A stretch of DNA of 64,000 bases, taken from positions 1,116,001 through 1,180,000 of the forward strand of contig NZ_CP109487.1 of the NCBI RefSeq assembly GCF_036227605.1, in the 5' to 3' direction. The translations under genes were made by a program, and so were the position numbers. The notes below the pieces were generated by a model, which searched no databases, had not been told where the DNA came from, and saw nothing but the letters and a program-made list of their open reading frames with translations. This document shows, in pieces, positions 53,539 through 62,414 of the stretch. The DNA is from Streptomyces sp. NBC_01439. Lineage in GTDB: Bacteria > Actinomycetota > Actinomycetes > Streptomycetales > Streptomycetaceae. Each line of letters starts with the position of its first letter. The first letter of the stretch is position 1.

Positions 53539-53569
53539 GAGCCCGCACCCCCGGCGGGGGTGCGGGCTC
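53539..53569 (+). terminator. Strong GC hairpin after the PRC-barrel gene
   Basis: GAGCCCGCACCCCC and its exact complement with a 3-nt loop, 22 bp after the stop at 53516. Confidence 0.85.
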
Positions 53570-53689
53570 CCCGCGTCCCGGGGGTTCAGCGCCGCCATCG
53601 GCGGGGAGGAACCTCCCACTCGCTGGTGCGCCATCGCCACGCGCGCCGACGGCTACACGCGACGCAGCGACCTTCGGCCGGTGCGGCGA

Positions 53690-54607
53690 TCACGGCCCGG
53701 CGGGCAGCACTGCGGCGGCCGGCAGCTCCTCGGCGGCACGGGTGATGAAGCGGCGGGTGCGCTCCGGGTTCAGGGCCTGGGCCTGAAGGTGGTCGAACAT
53801 GGCGCCGTAGTACCGCACGTCGGATCGTTTCTCCAGGTAGAGGTCGCTGGTGAACCGCTCCAGGTACACCGTCCCCGTGGCGGTGTCCGGGAAGTCGAGG
53901 ATGGAGAACTGTCCAGAGACTCCCGGATGGGCTCCCGCACTGTGCGGGAGGACCTGCACGGTGATGTGCGGCTGCTCGCCGAGGCGGTTCAGGTACTCGA
54001 GTTGTTCGCGCATGATCTCGGGGCTGCCGACCACGCGGCGCAGTGCTGATTCGTCCAGCACGACCGCTAAACGGAACGGCCGGGCCGGGTGGTGGGCGCG
54101 GGACTGGCGGCGCAGCCGTACCTCGAGGCGCACGGCGATCTGCTCCTCCGTGGCCAGAGGGATCGTTTCCGCGGTGACCGCTGCCGCGTAGGCGGGCGTC
54201 TGCAGCAGGCCGGGGATCACCAGGGGTTCGTGGGACCGGACAGAAGCGGCCGCCGTCTCCAGGCCGATGTAGACGGCGTACGGGACTTCCCCGCAGGCGA
54301 CCCACCAGCCCTGTCGGTTCGATTCCCGGGCCATCTCCATCAACGAGTCGACGACCTGCTGGTCCGTGACCCCGTAGAGGCCGCACAGGTCCCGCACATC
54401 GCGCGGCCTGATCCCGCGGCGACCGGTCTCCAAGTGGCTGACCTTGGGCTGGGAGATCAACAGGTGCTCAGCCACCTGCGTACTGGTCAGACCGCGGGCC
54501 AGACGGAGCCGGCGCAGCTCCGCGCCCAAACGGCGTCGTCTGACGGTCGGGTTTCCGTTCACCGCCACGGGCGGTCTACCTCCGGCTCGGGACTGTCTAC
54601 CAGCCAC
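53690..54607 (-). CDS. Scr1/DUF5753-type HTH regulator
   Basis: 305 residues. HTH_31-type helix-turn-helix at 28-85 (LGAELRRLRLARGLTSTQVA … SQPKVSHLETGRR), then the DUF5753 domain from about 110 (IGLETAAASVRSHEPLVIPG … QTPAYAA). These regulators usually control a neighbouring DUF397 gene as an antitoxin-like partner. None is present within 250 bp on either side, so it is an orphan. The Arg-rich N-terminus of about 25 residues may be an annotation extension. Confidence 0.9.
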   Translation of the reverse strand: MAGRQSRAGGRPPVAVNGNPTVRRRRLGAELRRLRLARGLTSTQVAEHLLISQPKVSHLETGRRGIRPRDVRDLCGLYGVTDQQVVDSLMEMARESNRQGWWVACGEVPYAVYIGLETAAASVRSHEPLVIPGLLQTPAYAAAVTAETIPLATEEQIAVRLEVRLRRQSRAHHPARPFRLAVVLDESALRRVVGSPEIMREQLEYLNRLGEQPHITVQVLPHSAGAHPGVSGQFSILDFPDTATGTVYLERFTSDLYLEKRSDVRYYGAMFDHLQAQALNPERTRRFITRAAEELPAAAVLPAGP

Positions 54608-54956
54608 GGAAATCGCCGCGGCCGGGCCCGGGTGAACGCATGCGCCGCGGAATGATGATCAGTGGGCCCCCGCTGTCGAGTGTCACGCGGCGCGAGCGGA
54701 GCCGCGTGCACAGCCCGAGCAGAATTCACCCGAATGCCACAGCTCTCCACCTGTTCGCCGGAAACAACCGCTCATCTACCAAGCCTCTGGGGGGACGTCG
54801 CCAGGGGTCCGGCGGCCGTGCGGCTCACACGGGGGAACGTGTCGTCCTTGCCGTGTGACGTTGCGGGGTGTCCGGGCTGGTGCGGGCGGGCTTTGCGGGG
54901 CAGGCTGAAAAGTACAACGCCTGCCGGCGCAACGTTGCGGGAAAGGGGCGCTCGGG
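54608..54956. other. Intergenic stretch with two AACGTTGCGGG-like copies
   Basis: About 349 bp. Part of GACGTTGCGGGGTGTCC (54858) recurs as AACGTTGCGGGAAAGG (54932), the latter serving as ribosome site of the next gene. No gene was recognised. Confidence 0.35.
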
Positions 54957-55313
54957 ATGATCGGAATCGCGGATATCCGGGAGTGGCGTACCCATGACGT
55001 CGTCGATGCCGCAAGCCACAAGATCGGAGTGCTGGAGGCGGTCTACGTGGACACCAGCACCGACGAGCCGGCCATGGCCACCGTCCTGGTCGGGCTGCCC
55101 ACCCGCCGCCACCTGGTCTTCGTCCCGCTGGCGGGCGCGGTCGTGGGGCCCGGCTACGTCAAGGTCGATTACGACAGGTCGCTGGTGAAGAAGTGCCCGG
55201 CGATCGGGACGGACGACGTCCTGCCCGCCGAGGACGAGGCGGCCGTCTTCGCGCACTACGGCCTGGCCTATCAGCCCGGCGTGAACGGCGAGCGGCAGCT
55301 CGCCCGCCGCTGA
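54957..55313 (+). CDS. PRC-barrel-like protein
   Basis: 118 residues from ATG 54957, with GGGAAAGGGG upstream. DIREWRTHDVVDAASHKIGV, VDTSTDEPAMATVLVGL and LVFVPLAGAVVGPGYVKV form the PRC barrel. The C-terminal half is acidic (TDDVLPAEDEAAVFAHYG). Distinct from the copy at 53148. The small membrane gene follows 28 bp on. Confidence 0.82.
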   Translation: MIGIADIREWRTHDVVDAASHKIGVLEAVYVDTSTDEPAMATVLVGLPTRRHLVFVPLAGAVVGPGYVKVDYDRSLVKKCPAIGTDDVLPAEDEAAVFAHYGLAYQPGVNGERQLARR

Positions 55314-55341
55314 CCGGCCCTTCGAGGAGGTGCCCTGCGTC

Positions 55342-55515
55342 ATGACGCTCTTCCTGGTTCTCGTCATCGTTGCGATCGTGCTGGGCCTCATCGGCGCCGT
55401 CGCCGAGGGGCTGTTCTATCTGCTGATCATCGGCATCGTGGTGTTCATCGGCGCCCTGGTGTACCTGGTCCTGCACATCCGGCGTTCCGGCCGGCGCCAC
55501 CGCACGCTCCGCTGA
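55342..55515 (+). CDS. Small two-helix membrane protein
   Basis: 57 residues from ATG 55342, with GAGGAGG 11 nt upstream; a GTG at 55330 is too close to that site. Two helices (LFLVLVIVAIVLGLIGAVAE; LLIIGIVVFIGALVYLVLHI) end in a basic tail. It resembles the hydrophobic LPXTG-less small proteins common in Streptomyces. Probably co-transcribed with the PRC gene. Role unknown. Confidence 0.7.
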   Translation: MTLFLVLVIVAIVLGLIGAVAEGLFYLLIIGIVVFIGALVYLVLHIRRSGRRHRTLR

Positions 55516-56159
55516 CACCCCTCTGCGGGGCTTCGGGTACCGGCCTGTCGGGCAGCGGCGTGCCGGCGGGGGACGACGGTCTTCTCCTCCCTCTCGACGT
55601 ACGGGATGAGGGCTTGGGTGCGGCCTTGGGCAGTGCGCGAGCTGGGCCGCCGGGCGTTGCCGGATATGAAAAGCGGTCGGAAGCCACCTGCGGATGAACT
55701 CACGCTCGATCCACGGAACGGCCATCGCTCAAAAATTCGACAAGGCCGGTGTTCGATCCCGCGCAAGAAAGGGAGCGCAAACAATCCCGATCAGAGTCAT
55801 ATGGATTGACGGAAGATCGATCGGCGCGCCCACCCTCCAACAACTCGTGAAATCACCTACCTGGCGGCACTCCGCACGCTTGGCGGGCTTGAATGCATTT
55901 CCATATGAGCGGCTCCGCCTCGTGCGAGTTAATCCAGCCCCATCCGGCGGGGGGACTATCGCATGATAGGCGCGGGAGTTTTGGTATTTTCATCGCGCCT
56001 CGCTGCGTCGAATATGCTTGTAATTCCCTCTCCCTCCCCTTGCCTATTTTTGCCACGTGAATGTTGCTGCGTAATATGCGGCAACAACGACAAGGCTTCC
56101 CGGGCCATCGGTAGGAGCCCGGTATGCCACGGCCCCCATAGGAAGTGGCCCCCCTCTCG
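55516..56159. other. AT-richer intergenic region before the ice-binding-type gene
   Basis: About 644 bp, noticeably richer in A+T from 55670 to 56100 than the rest of the window. No convincing gene was found. It probably holds a long 5' leader or regulatory region for the surface protein; compositional change may also mark a transfer border. Confidence 0.45.
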
Positions 56160-57470
56160 ATGAAGCTGAAATTCCAAGCGGCCCAGCGCCGCACTCTGTC
56201 CGGCTGGCTGGCCTCGGCCGTCGGGGTAACGGTTGCCGCCGTGATGGTCGCCGGATTGCCGACGCAGGCAATGGCCATCGCGACACCCGTGCCTCTGGCC
56301 ACAGCCGCCAGCTTTTCCGTTCTGGCAGGTCAGGGCGTTACCAACACCGGCCCCTCCGTGATCAGTCACGACCTTGGGACGCACCCGAACCCTGCCATCT
56401 CCGGATTCCCCCCCGGCTTGGTGCTCGGCGCCGTCCACGCTGCCGACGCTGTGGCACTTCAGGCCAAGTCCGACCTGGTCCAGGCGTACAACAACGCTGC
56501 GGGGCAGGCCACGGACTTCGCGCTTGCGGCGGGAATCGGCGCCGGCCAGACGCTGCTTCCGGGCGTCCACACCGCTGTCTCCGGTGTCGGGCTCACCGGT
56601 GACCTGATCCTGGACGCCGGAGGAGACCCCAACGCCGTCTGGGTGTTCCAGATCCCTGAAGCCCTGACGACGGCATCCAATAGCCGAGTGCTCCTCACGA
56701 ACGGCGCTTCGGCGTGCAACGTGTACTGGCAGATCGGGAGTTCGGCCACCCTCGGCACCACCTCCACCTTCGTGGGTACCATCATGGCTCTGACCTCGAT
56801 CAGCGTTACCACGGGGACGAACATCGAGGGCCGGGCGTTGGCCCGTAACGGCGCCGTGACGCTCGACACCAACAGGATCTTCCTCGGCGGGTGCGCCACC
56901 GGCGGTACGACCACGGGCACCACGACCGGTACGACCACGGGCACCACGACCGGTACGACCACCGGCACGACCACCGGCACGACGACCGGCACGACCACCA
57001 CCGGTACGACCACGGGCGCGACCACGGGCACGACCGCCGGCACGCCTACCGCAGGATCGACGACCGGTACGACCGTGGGTCTGATCGGTGGTGGCCTCCT
57101 GGGCGGACCGATCGTCGACCTCGTGTCGGGCGGCACCTCGGGGAACATCGCCGGCAACACCTCCGGAAACACCGCGGGCAACACGGCCGGGAACACGACC
57201 GGCGGCAACACGACCGGCGGCAACACGACCGGCGGGACCATCACCGGGGGCAACGTCACCGGCGGGCACGGCGGTCAGCCCGGCGGGCCGGACCACCATG
57301 GCCTGGAGCACCACGGGCCGGAGCACGGCGGGCCGGGCAACGGGCACGACGAGGGACCCGGTAAGCCGGACCACGGCCACGGCCACGACCACGACGGGAA
57401 GCCCGGCGACCACTACGGCTACGGCAACAAGCCCGCTGGCCACGAGGGTCACCACGGCCACGAGGGCTAG
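56160..57470 (+). CDS. DUF3494 ice-binding-type surface protein with Thr/Gly repeat
   Basis: 436 residues from ATG 56160; a GTG at 56145 is possible. Signal peptide at 1-38, ending near AMAIA. DUF3494 beta-solenoid at 45-245: SFSVLAGQGVTNTGPSVISH … DLILDAGGDPNAVWVFQIP … SSATLGTTSTFVGTIMALTS … CATGG. Then a GTTT-type repeat to about 300, a GNT/GGN segment, and a His/Gly/Asp tail (HGHDHDGKPGDHYGYG). The family includes ice-binding and adhesin-like proteins. The repeats probably form an extended stalk, and the His tail may bind metal. It has no LPXTG or clear anchor. Confidence 0.85.
   Translation: MKLKFQAAQRRTLSGWLASAVGVTVAAVMVAGLPTQAMAIATPVPLATAASFSVLAGQGVTNTGPSVISHDLGTHPNPAISGFPPGLVLGAVHAADAVALQAKSDLVQAYNNAAGQATDFALAAGIGAGQTLLPGVHTAVSGVGLTGDLILDAGGDPNAVWVFQIPEALTTASNSRVLLTNGASACNVYWQIGSSATLGTTSTFVGTIMALTSISVTTGTNIEGRALARNGAVTLDTNRIFLGGCATGGTTTGTTTGTTTGTTTGTTTGTTTGTTTGTTTTGTTTGATTGTTAGTPTAGSTTGTTVGLIGGGLLGGPIVDLVSGGTSGNIAGNTSGNTAGNTAGNTTGGNTTGGNTTGGTITGGNVTGGHGGQPGGPDHHGLEHHGPEHGGPGNGHDEGPGKPDHGHGHDHDGKPGDHYGYGNKPAGHEGHHGHEG
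56900..57052 (+). repeat. Thr/Gly-encoding tandem repeat
   Basis: Roughly 12 copies of a 12-base unit like ACCACGGGCACG encode repeated GTTT. The copies vary mainly in third positions. It is likely variable in copy number between strains. Confidence 0.8.
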
Positions 57471-57502
57471 CCAACAGGCTGCACGAAGCCCGTTCATCGG
57501 AT

Positions 57503-57546
57503 GACGGCGCGCGGCGGAATCCTCATCGAATCCGCCGCGCGCCGTC
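57503..57546 (+). terminator. Perfect 16-bp hairpin after the ice-binding-type gene
   Basis: GACGGCGCGCGGCGGA and its exact complement with a 12-nt loop, 33 bp after the stop at 57470. Confidence 0.88.
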
Positions 57547-57691
57547 GGTGAATCGCAGAGACATCAGGCGAACAGCAGACATGAGAAGGACCGGGTGGGC
57601 GGTGTCGAGCGGAATTGAAGCTGCGGGCGTGAAGGAACTTCATCAGTCCGATTCCGGTACGGTCCCCCAACAGCGTCATGACGAAGCGGCC

Positions 57692-58321
57692 ATGCCGGGC
57701 GAGCGGTTCATGAGAGTTCGCGCAGTGAGAGCAGGGCTGCGCACCGCAGTAGCCCTCTGCTTGGTGACGACACTGGTCCATGTCGTCCTGGTATTCCTTC
57801 ATGTGGCCCCCGCCAACCCCGTATCGAAGCACTACAGCGCACAGGTCAACGGATGGGTGTACCCGCTCTTCGAACAGAACTGGCGGCTCTTCGCCCCGGA
57901 CCCCGACTCCTTCAACCGAAAGATCCTGGCGAGGACCGCACACACCGACTCCGAAGGATCGGTGCAGGTGACCCCCTGGTTCGACCTGGCTGCCGTGGAC
58001 CACTCCGCGGTCGACCACAATGTATTTCCGAGCCATACGTCCCAGAACCTCCTGCGCCGCGCCTGGACCTCGTACGTCGAGACCCACGGAGGAAGCGACA
58101 CGGCACGCTCGGAACGCGCCGTGATGCTGCAGACGTACCTGCGCAACATCGCCGCGGACCGCGTCGCCGCCCACAACGACGGCGGCGCTTTCGACTTCAT
58201 TCAGCTCCGGGTCGTCACACTGCCCGTCGCTGCGCCCGGCACAGCGGCCGGGAACCGCCCGCCGGCACCCACCGAGGACCGGCTCCTGCCCTGGTGGAAG
58301 GTGACCTCCCATGGGAAGTGA
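57692..58321 (+). CDS. DUF5819 protein, partner of HTTM
   Basis: 209 residues from ATG 57692; ATG 57710 is equally plausible. One N-terminal helix (AVALCLVTTLVHVVLVFLHV) precedes an external part with YPLFEQNWRLFAPDPDSFNR, the DUF5819 mark. The C-terminus overlaps the start of the HTTM gene by 11 nt. In the many genomes where I recall this pair, the two are adjacent. DUF5819 may be a substrate, carrier or subunit of the carboxylase-like membrane protein. No function is established to my knowledge. Confidence 0.82.
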   Translation: MPGERFMRVRAVRAGLRTAVALCLVTTLVHVVLVFLHVAPANPVSKHYSAQVNGWVYPLFEQNWRLFAPDPDSFNRKILARTAHTDSEGSVQVTPWFDLAAVDHSAVDHNVFPSHTSQNLLRRAWTSYVETHGGSDTARSERAVMLQTYLRNIAADRVAAHNDGGAFDFIQLRVVTLPVAAPGTAAGNRPPAPTEDRLLPWWKVTSHGK

Positions 58322-59552
58322 ACAGATCCCCCAGCCCCCTTCCGCAGCGGCCACGCCGCACCGGCCTGCGGCCCAAGTGACTCCGGTCGCCGGCACCGCC
58401 CACCGGTGGCTCCTCGACCGGATCGGTGTTCTGTGGGCGCTCCTCACCGACCGGCCGATCTCCCTGTACGCCGCATCGGTTCTGCGCATCGGCTACGGGC
58501 TGCTCTATCTGGTCTTCCTGCTGCGAGAGTTCCCGCACCGTGACGAGATCTGGGGCCCGGGCTCCCCCTGGACACCGGCACTGGCACAGCAGCTCTTCGA
58601 CCAGACGGGCTGGAACAGCATCCTGATCCTGTCCGACAGCCGCGCCTACTTCGAACTCTGCTACATGGCGGCCCTCGTCACGTCCGCGTTGTTCATGCTG
58701 GGCTGGCGGACCCGGGCCATGTCCGTCCTCTTCGCCGTCGTGGTGACCTCGTTCCATGCCAGATCGATCTTCATGACGGACGGGGGCGACAACCTGATCC
58801 TGCTGATGGCCCTCTACCTCGTCCTCACCGCGTGCGGCCGGCGCTGGTCCCTGGACGCACGCAGGAACCGGTTCAAGGCAGCCCGTGCGGGCGACGCGCC
58901 GGAGCCGGTGAGGAGCCTCTCCGCACAGCAACTCCACGACGCCCGTACCACCTTGACCACGGTGGTGCACAACTGCGGCATCCTCGTCATCGCGGCACAG
59001 GTCTGCTTCCTCTACGGATCGGCCGGCCTGTACAAGATCCAGGGCCAGACCTGGGGCGGAGGCACCGCCCTCCACTACGCGCTGAACCTCGAACTCTTCC
59101 AGCCCTGGCCCGCGCTCTCCCACCTCGTGGACGAGTACCCGATGGTGATCGCGATCGCCAGCTACGTGACGGTGCTCTTGCAGGTCGCCTTCCCGTTCGT
59201 ACTCTTCGGCAGGCTCAAGTACCCCGTTCTGACGGTGCTGCTGGGCATGCACATCGGCATCGCAGTGCTCCTGGGACTGCCTCTCTTCTCCGGCGCGATG
59301 ATCATTGCGGACGCCGTGTTCCTTCCCGACCGCTTCTACGCCTTCCTGCCTCACCTGTGGCGACGCGCAGCACGGCACACGGGCATGTGGCGGCCGGCAC
59401 CCGGCCGAGCGGCGGGATCCGCATCGGTACCTCCGCAGGGCCAGCCCAGCCGATCCAGCCCGAAGCATCGAGCCACTCCGGCAGGGCAGCAGGGCACTGC
59501 GCTTGCCACCGGGCCCGCGCCCTCGGTCTCGGGGACTCGGAAACCCGACTGA
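58311..59552 (+). CDS. HTTM-domain membrane protein
   Basis: 413 residues with about nine membrane helices. RIGYGLLYLVFLLREFPHRD, AVVVTSFHARSIFMTDGGDN, QVCFLYGSAGLYKIQGQTWG and LGMHIGIAVLLGLPLFSGAM are HTTM features; the domain is shared with vitamin K-dependent gamma-carboxylase. The catalytic Lys of the carboxylase is not clear here. The C-terminal 65 residues are polar and Ser/Pro-rich. Translationally linked to the DUF5819 gene. The reaction is unknown. Confidence 0.85.
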   Translation: MGSEQIPQPPSAAATPHRPAAQVTPVAGTAHRWLLDRIGVLWALLTDRPISLYAASVLRIGYGLLYLVFLLREFPHRDEIWGPGSPWTPALAQQLFDQTGWNSILILSDSRAYFELCYMAALVTSALFMLGWRTRAMSVLFAVVVTSFHARSIFMTDGGDNLILLMALYLVLTACGRRWSLDARRNRFKAARAGDAPEPVRSLSAQQLHDARTTLTTVVHNCGILVIAAQVCFLYGSAGLYKIQGQTWGGGTALHYALNLELFQPWPALSHLVDEYPMVIAIASYVTVLLQVAFPFVLFGRLKYPVLTVLLGMHIGIAVLLGLPLFSGAMIIADAVFLPDRFYAFLPHLWRRAARHTGMWRPAPGRAAGSASVPPQGQPSRSSPKHRATPAGQQGTALATGPAPSVSGTRKPD

Positions 59553-59590
59553 AGGCACTGACCGGCTACCCGCGTCCCAGGCCCTGGCCC

Positions 59591-59878
59591 TCACGTGTGC
59601 GGGGGTTCAGCCGTGCTCTCCTCATCGGCTTCCATGTGCCGGATTCCCTCGTGGGTGAGGGTGACCATCGCGGGGGTGTTGCCGGGGTCCCAGTCGACGG
59701 TGATCAGTCCTTCGCCCGCCAGGTACGTGCAGGCGGCGGCCAGGTCCTGTTCCGGTACGTGGAGGTCGCGCCGCAGCTGTGCTCCGGTGATGCCGAGGAG
59801 GCGGTTGCCCTCGACGGCTTCGTACAGGACCCGGAGCACCTGGTCGCGGTAGGTCTTGCGTTCGCGCAGTGTGGCCAT
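59591..59878 (-). CDS. Small winged-helix-like protein
   Basis: 95 residues. RDQVLRVLYEAVEGNRLLGI, TGAQLRRDLHVPEQDLAAAC and TYLAGEGLITVDWDPGN form a winged helix. A C-terminal helix with THEGIRHMEADEE follows. It could be a DNA-binding regulator or a protein-binding wing. It faces the HTTM gene, with 38 bp between stops. Confidence 0.72.
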   Translation of the reverse strand: MATLRERKTYRDQVLRVLYEAVEGNRLLGITGAQLRRDLHVPEQDLAAACTYLAGEGLITVDWDPGNTPAMVTLTHEGIRHMEADEESTAEPPHT

Positions 59879-60076
59879 GACCGCGTCCTTTCGTGTGTGG
59901 GGTGGCGTGGGCTCCGGGGCCGACGGGGCTCCTCAGATCGCGTCGGTGTGCGCGCCGGTGCCGGCGGAGGGGGTACGCGGGGACAGGTGTAGCCGTCGAG
60001 GGCGGGTGAGGAGGCCGGCGGGTCGGGGCACCGAGGCGCCCCGACCGCTGCCCCCGGCCGGAGGAAGGTCTGTTCC

Positions 60077-60274
60077 TCACCGGTCGGCACCCGTGCGGTG
60101 GGCTCGACGACCGGTGTCGTCCGGCAGGCCGGGAGGCCTCGGCAGGGGGTCACTGAAGCGGTAGGACTCGATCCGCGCCTCGTCCCGGGCGTTCAGCACG
60201 TGGATCCAGCGCATTGCGACGCCGATCATGAGGATGACCACCGCGATGAGGACGACGGTCTCCACGGAGCTCAC
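60077..60274 (-). CDS. Small single-span membrane protein
   Basis: 65 residues. One helix (VETVVLIAVVILMIGVAMRW) then a charged tail (ARDEARIESYRFSDPLP) and an Arg/Pro end. Its start overlaps the DUF5994 stop by 4 nt, so it is co-expressed. Unknown role. Confidence 0.65.
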   Translation of the reverse strand: MSSVETVVLIAVVILMIGVAMRWIHVLNARDEARIESYRFSDPLPRPPGLPDDTGRRAHRTGADR

Positions 60275-60846
60275 CTCCAGCCGTTCGCGGACAGCGGGAG
60301 GGCGCTTCGTCCCATCGCGACCCCGAAGGGAGACATGCAGGCCCCGCCTTCGCCCTCCCAGGTGGCTTCCCGGCGGCGGGCGTCGCGGACGCCGCGCCCG
60401 ATGGCGCTTTCGTTGGCCATGAGCGAGCCTGCGGTGAGGACGCTACCCGGGATCGCGGCGGCGGCCATCAGCCGGGCCGCAGCTGCGGGTGCGGTCTCGG
60501 GCGGGATCACCAGGAGGTCCCAGCGGCCGACGGTGTAGGAGAGCAGGATCAGCTTGTCGGGGTCCTGTTCGGTGAACCAGCCCACGTGCAGCGTGCGTCC
60601 GTCCAAGGCAACCGTGTGCGGTACGACGGGCCAGCGGTCGGGATTCACGGTGACGCGGGTGACGCGCCCCCACGGTTCCTCCAGGGCGGCGGCGAGCGGG
60701 GGAAGCTCGGTCTCAAGGTCGCGGGAGTAGGGCCACCAGGCCCCGTCCAGCTGGCCGGCGAGCGTGGTCTTCGGGGTGAGGGACAAGCGAGCCGAGGACT
60801 CTGCGGCGAAGTCGCGGGGCGCGGTGCGGTCGAGGGTGGTGGTCAT
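60271..60846 (-). CDS. DUF5994 protein
   Basis: 191 residues. RLSLTPKTTLAGQLDGAWWPYSRDL at about 20-44, then VTRVTVNPDRWPVVPHTVAL and HVGWFTEQDPDKLILLSYTV are the DUF5994 pattern, cytoplasmic and of unknown function. These occur in many copies in Streptomyces, often beside anti-sigma or PP2C genes, as here. The Gly/Met tail after 160 is family-typical. Confidence 0.83.
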   Translation of the reverse strand: MTTTLDRTAPRDFAAESSARLSLTPKTTLAGQLDGAWWPYSRDLETELPPLAAALEEPWGRVTRVTVNPDRWPVVPHTVALDGRTLHVGWFTEQDPDKLILLSYTVGRWDLLVIPPETAPAAAARLMAAAAIPGSVLTAGSLMANESAIGRGVRDARRREATWEGEGGACMSPFGVAMGRSALPLSANGWR

Positions 60847-61048
60847 GGTATGGACCTGCCCCCGGACTGCCCGTCGGCAGCCCGGTTTTTAGGCGATCGC
60901 CGGAAATGACACCCGCGTGAAAGCCGGTGCTCGAAGTACTTCCGGTCCTTTGACTGTACGCCTATTCGGTGGGCAAAGACCGTTGTGACCAGGTATTTTC
61001 CGGCGGAGGCGCTGGGGAGGACCGCCGATCTCCTCGGCTTCGAGGCGT

Positions 61049-62275
61049 TCAGTCGAGAACCGCGAGGTGGTCGGCGGCGCCCCCGCGCCATTCGACCATG
61101 AAGAGGGTGGCGTCGTCGCTGGTGTGCCCACCCCGTTCGCTCTTCAGCGTGTGGGAGAGCCGGCGCAGATCTGCCCGCATCCCCTCTGACGGCATTTCCC
61201 CGAGGCGGTCGACGCACCGGATGAGGCGTTCCTCGCCGAACAACTCCCCGCCGGCGACGTGCTCTTCGATGATTCCGTCGGTGTAGCACAGCACGCGGTC
61301 GCCTTGCCGGAGCGTGTGCTCTCCGATCCGGGGCTCCTCGCCGCCGAAGCCGACGGGCAGCGTCGTCGCGCTCTCCAGCTGCCGCACGACCTTGCCGTCG
61401 CGGATCAGCAGCGGCGCGGGGTGGCCCGCGTTGACCAGCTCCAGCTCACCGGTGGCGATGTTCAGGTGCATCAGCTGGGCGGTGACGAAGTGGTCGGGAC
61501 CGAACTGCCGGGAGATGGCGTCGTCCATGTACGTGTACTTCTCGGCCAGGCTGACGGACACGCGCCGGGCATGCCGGTAGGCGCCGATGGCGATGGTCGC
61601 CATCGCGGCGGCGTCCAGGCCGTGGCCCATCGCGTCGATCACGGCCATGTGCAGGATGTTGTCGTTGAGTGCGTAGTCGAAGCTGTCTCCGGCGACGCGG
61701 TAGGCGGGCTCCAGGATGCCGGCTACCGCGACCTGCGGCACGGTCATCGTCAGCGGGGGCAGCAGGCTCCACTGGATCTCCGCGGACACGCTCATCGGCT
61801 CCCGGCGCCGGGCCAGGAAGAGCTGGTCGGTGTAGGCGTTCTTGGTGACCAGCAGGTCGGCGACCAGCCCGGCGAGCCGGCGCAGCAGGCGCCGGTCGTC
61901 GTCGCCGACGTGGTCCAGGGTGAGGGCCATGACGCCCACTGTGTCGTTGCCGTCCGGCAGTGGCACGTACATCCGGACGCCGCCGTGGGCCTGCGGTACC
62001 TCGACGACCTCCCCGCGCAGGAAGGCCCGCCCGGCCGGGGAGTCGATCACCGGCTGGGGCCGGCCGACGTGCAGCTTCCTGCCGGGAAGCGGCACCAGCA
62101 GCGCCTGCGCGTAGTCCTGGAGCAGGATGGAGACGTCACGGCCTCCGATCCCGGCCATCTCCTCCGCGATCAGTGGGCCGATCAGCTGCGGTGGCATCCG
62201 CCGCGCCCGGTGCAGCAGCAGGCCGAGCGGCCGCTCGCCGAGACCCTCGGCCCGGTCCACGCTCTCCTCGTTCAC
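61049..62275 (-). CDS. PP2C (SpoIIE-type) phosphatase with GAF-like N-terminus
   Basis: 408 residues. The first 150 are a GAF-like domain (DVSILLQDYAQALLVPLPGR … VGVMALTLDHVGDDDRRLL). The phosphatase spans 160-400: ILEPAYRVAGDSFDYALND, VIDAMGHGLDAAAMAT and CYTDGIIEEHVAGGELFG. The metal-binding residues are kept. It may dephosphorylate anti-sigma-factor antagonists. It reads the same way as the sigma operon just upstream (140 bp). Confidence 0.92.
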   Translation of the reverse strand: MNEESVDRAEGLGERPLGLLLHRARRMPPQLIGPLIAEEMAGIGGRDVSILLQDYAQALLVPLPGRKLHVGRPQPVIDSPAGRAFLRGEVVEVPQAHGGVRMYVPLPDGNDTVGVMALTLDHVGDDDRRLLRRLAGLVADLLVTKNAYTDQLFLARRREPMSVSAEIQWSLLPPLTMTVPQVAVAGILEPAYRVAGDSFDYALNDNILHMAVIDAMGHGLDAAAMATIAIGAYRHARRVSVSLAEKYTYMDDAISRQFGPDHFVTAQLMHLNIATGELELVNAGHPAPLLIRDGKVVRQLESATTLPVGFGGEEPRIGEHTLRQGDRVLCYTDGIIEEHVAGGELFGEERLIRCVDRLGEMPSEGMRADLRRLSHTLKSERGGHTSDDATLFMVEWRGGAADHLAVLD

Positions 62276-62414
62276 GACCCGCCTCGCCGCCTCGTTCCTG
62301 CCCGCCCGCGCCGGTCACCGCCTCCGCACAAGGTGACCTGGGAAACCGCCGGAGCGGCTCATTGCGCCATGCGCGGCATGTCGGCCCAAGCCGACCGCGG
62401 GACGTGGACCCGGC

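Noticed and set aside
55740..55775. tRNA-like T-arm sequence GTTCGATCC
   Set aside because: No matching stem or acceptor arm could be folded around it.
56900..57052. Regular repeats that could suggest a CRISPR array
   Set aside because: The repeats are in-frame Thr/Gly codons of a secreted protein, with no spacers.
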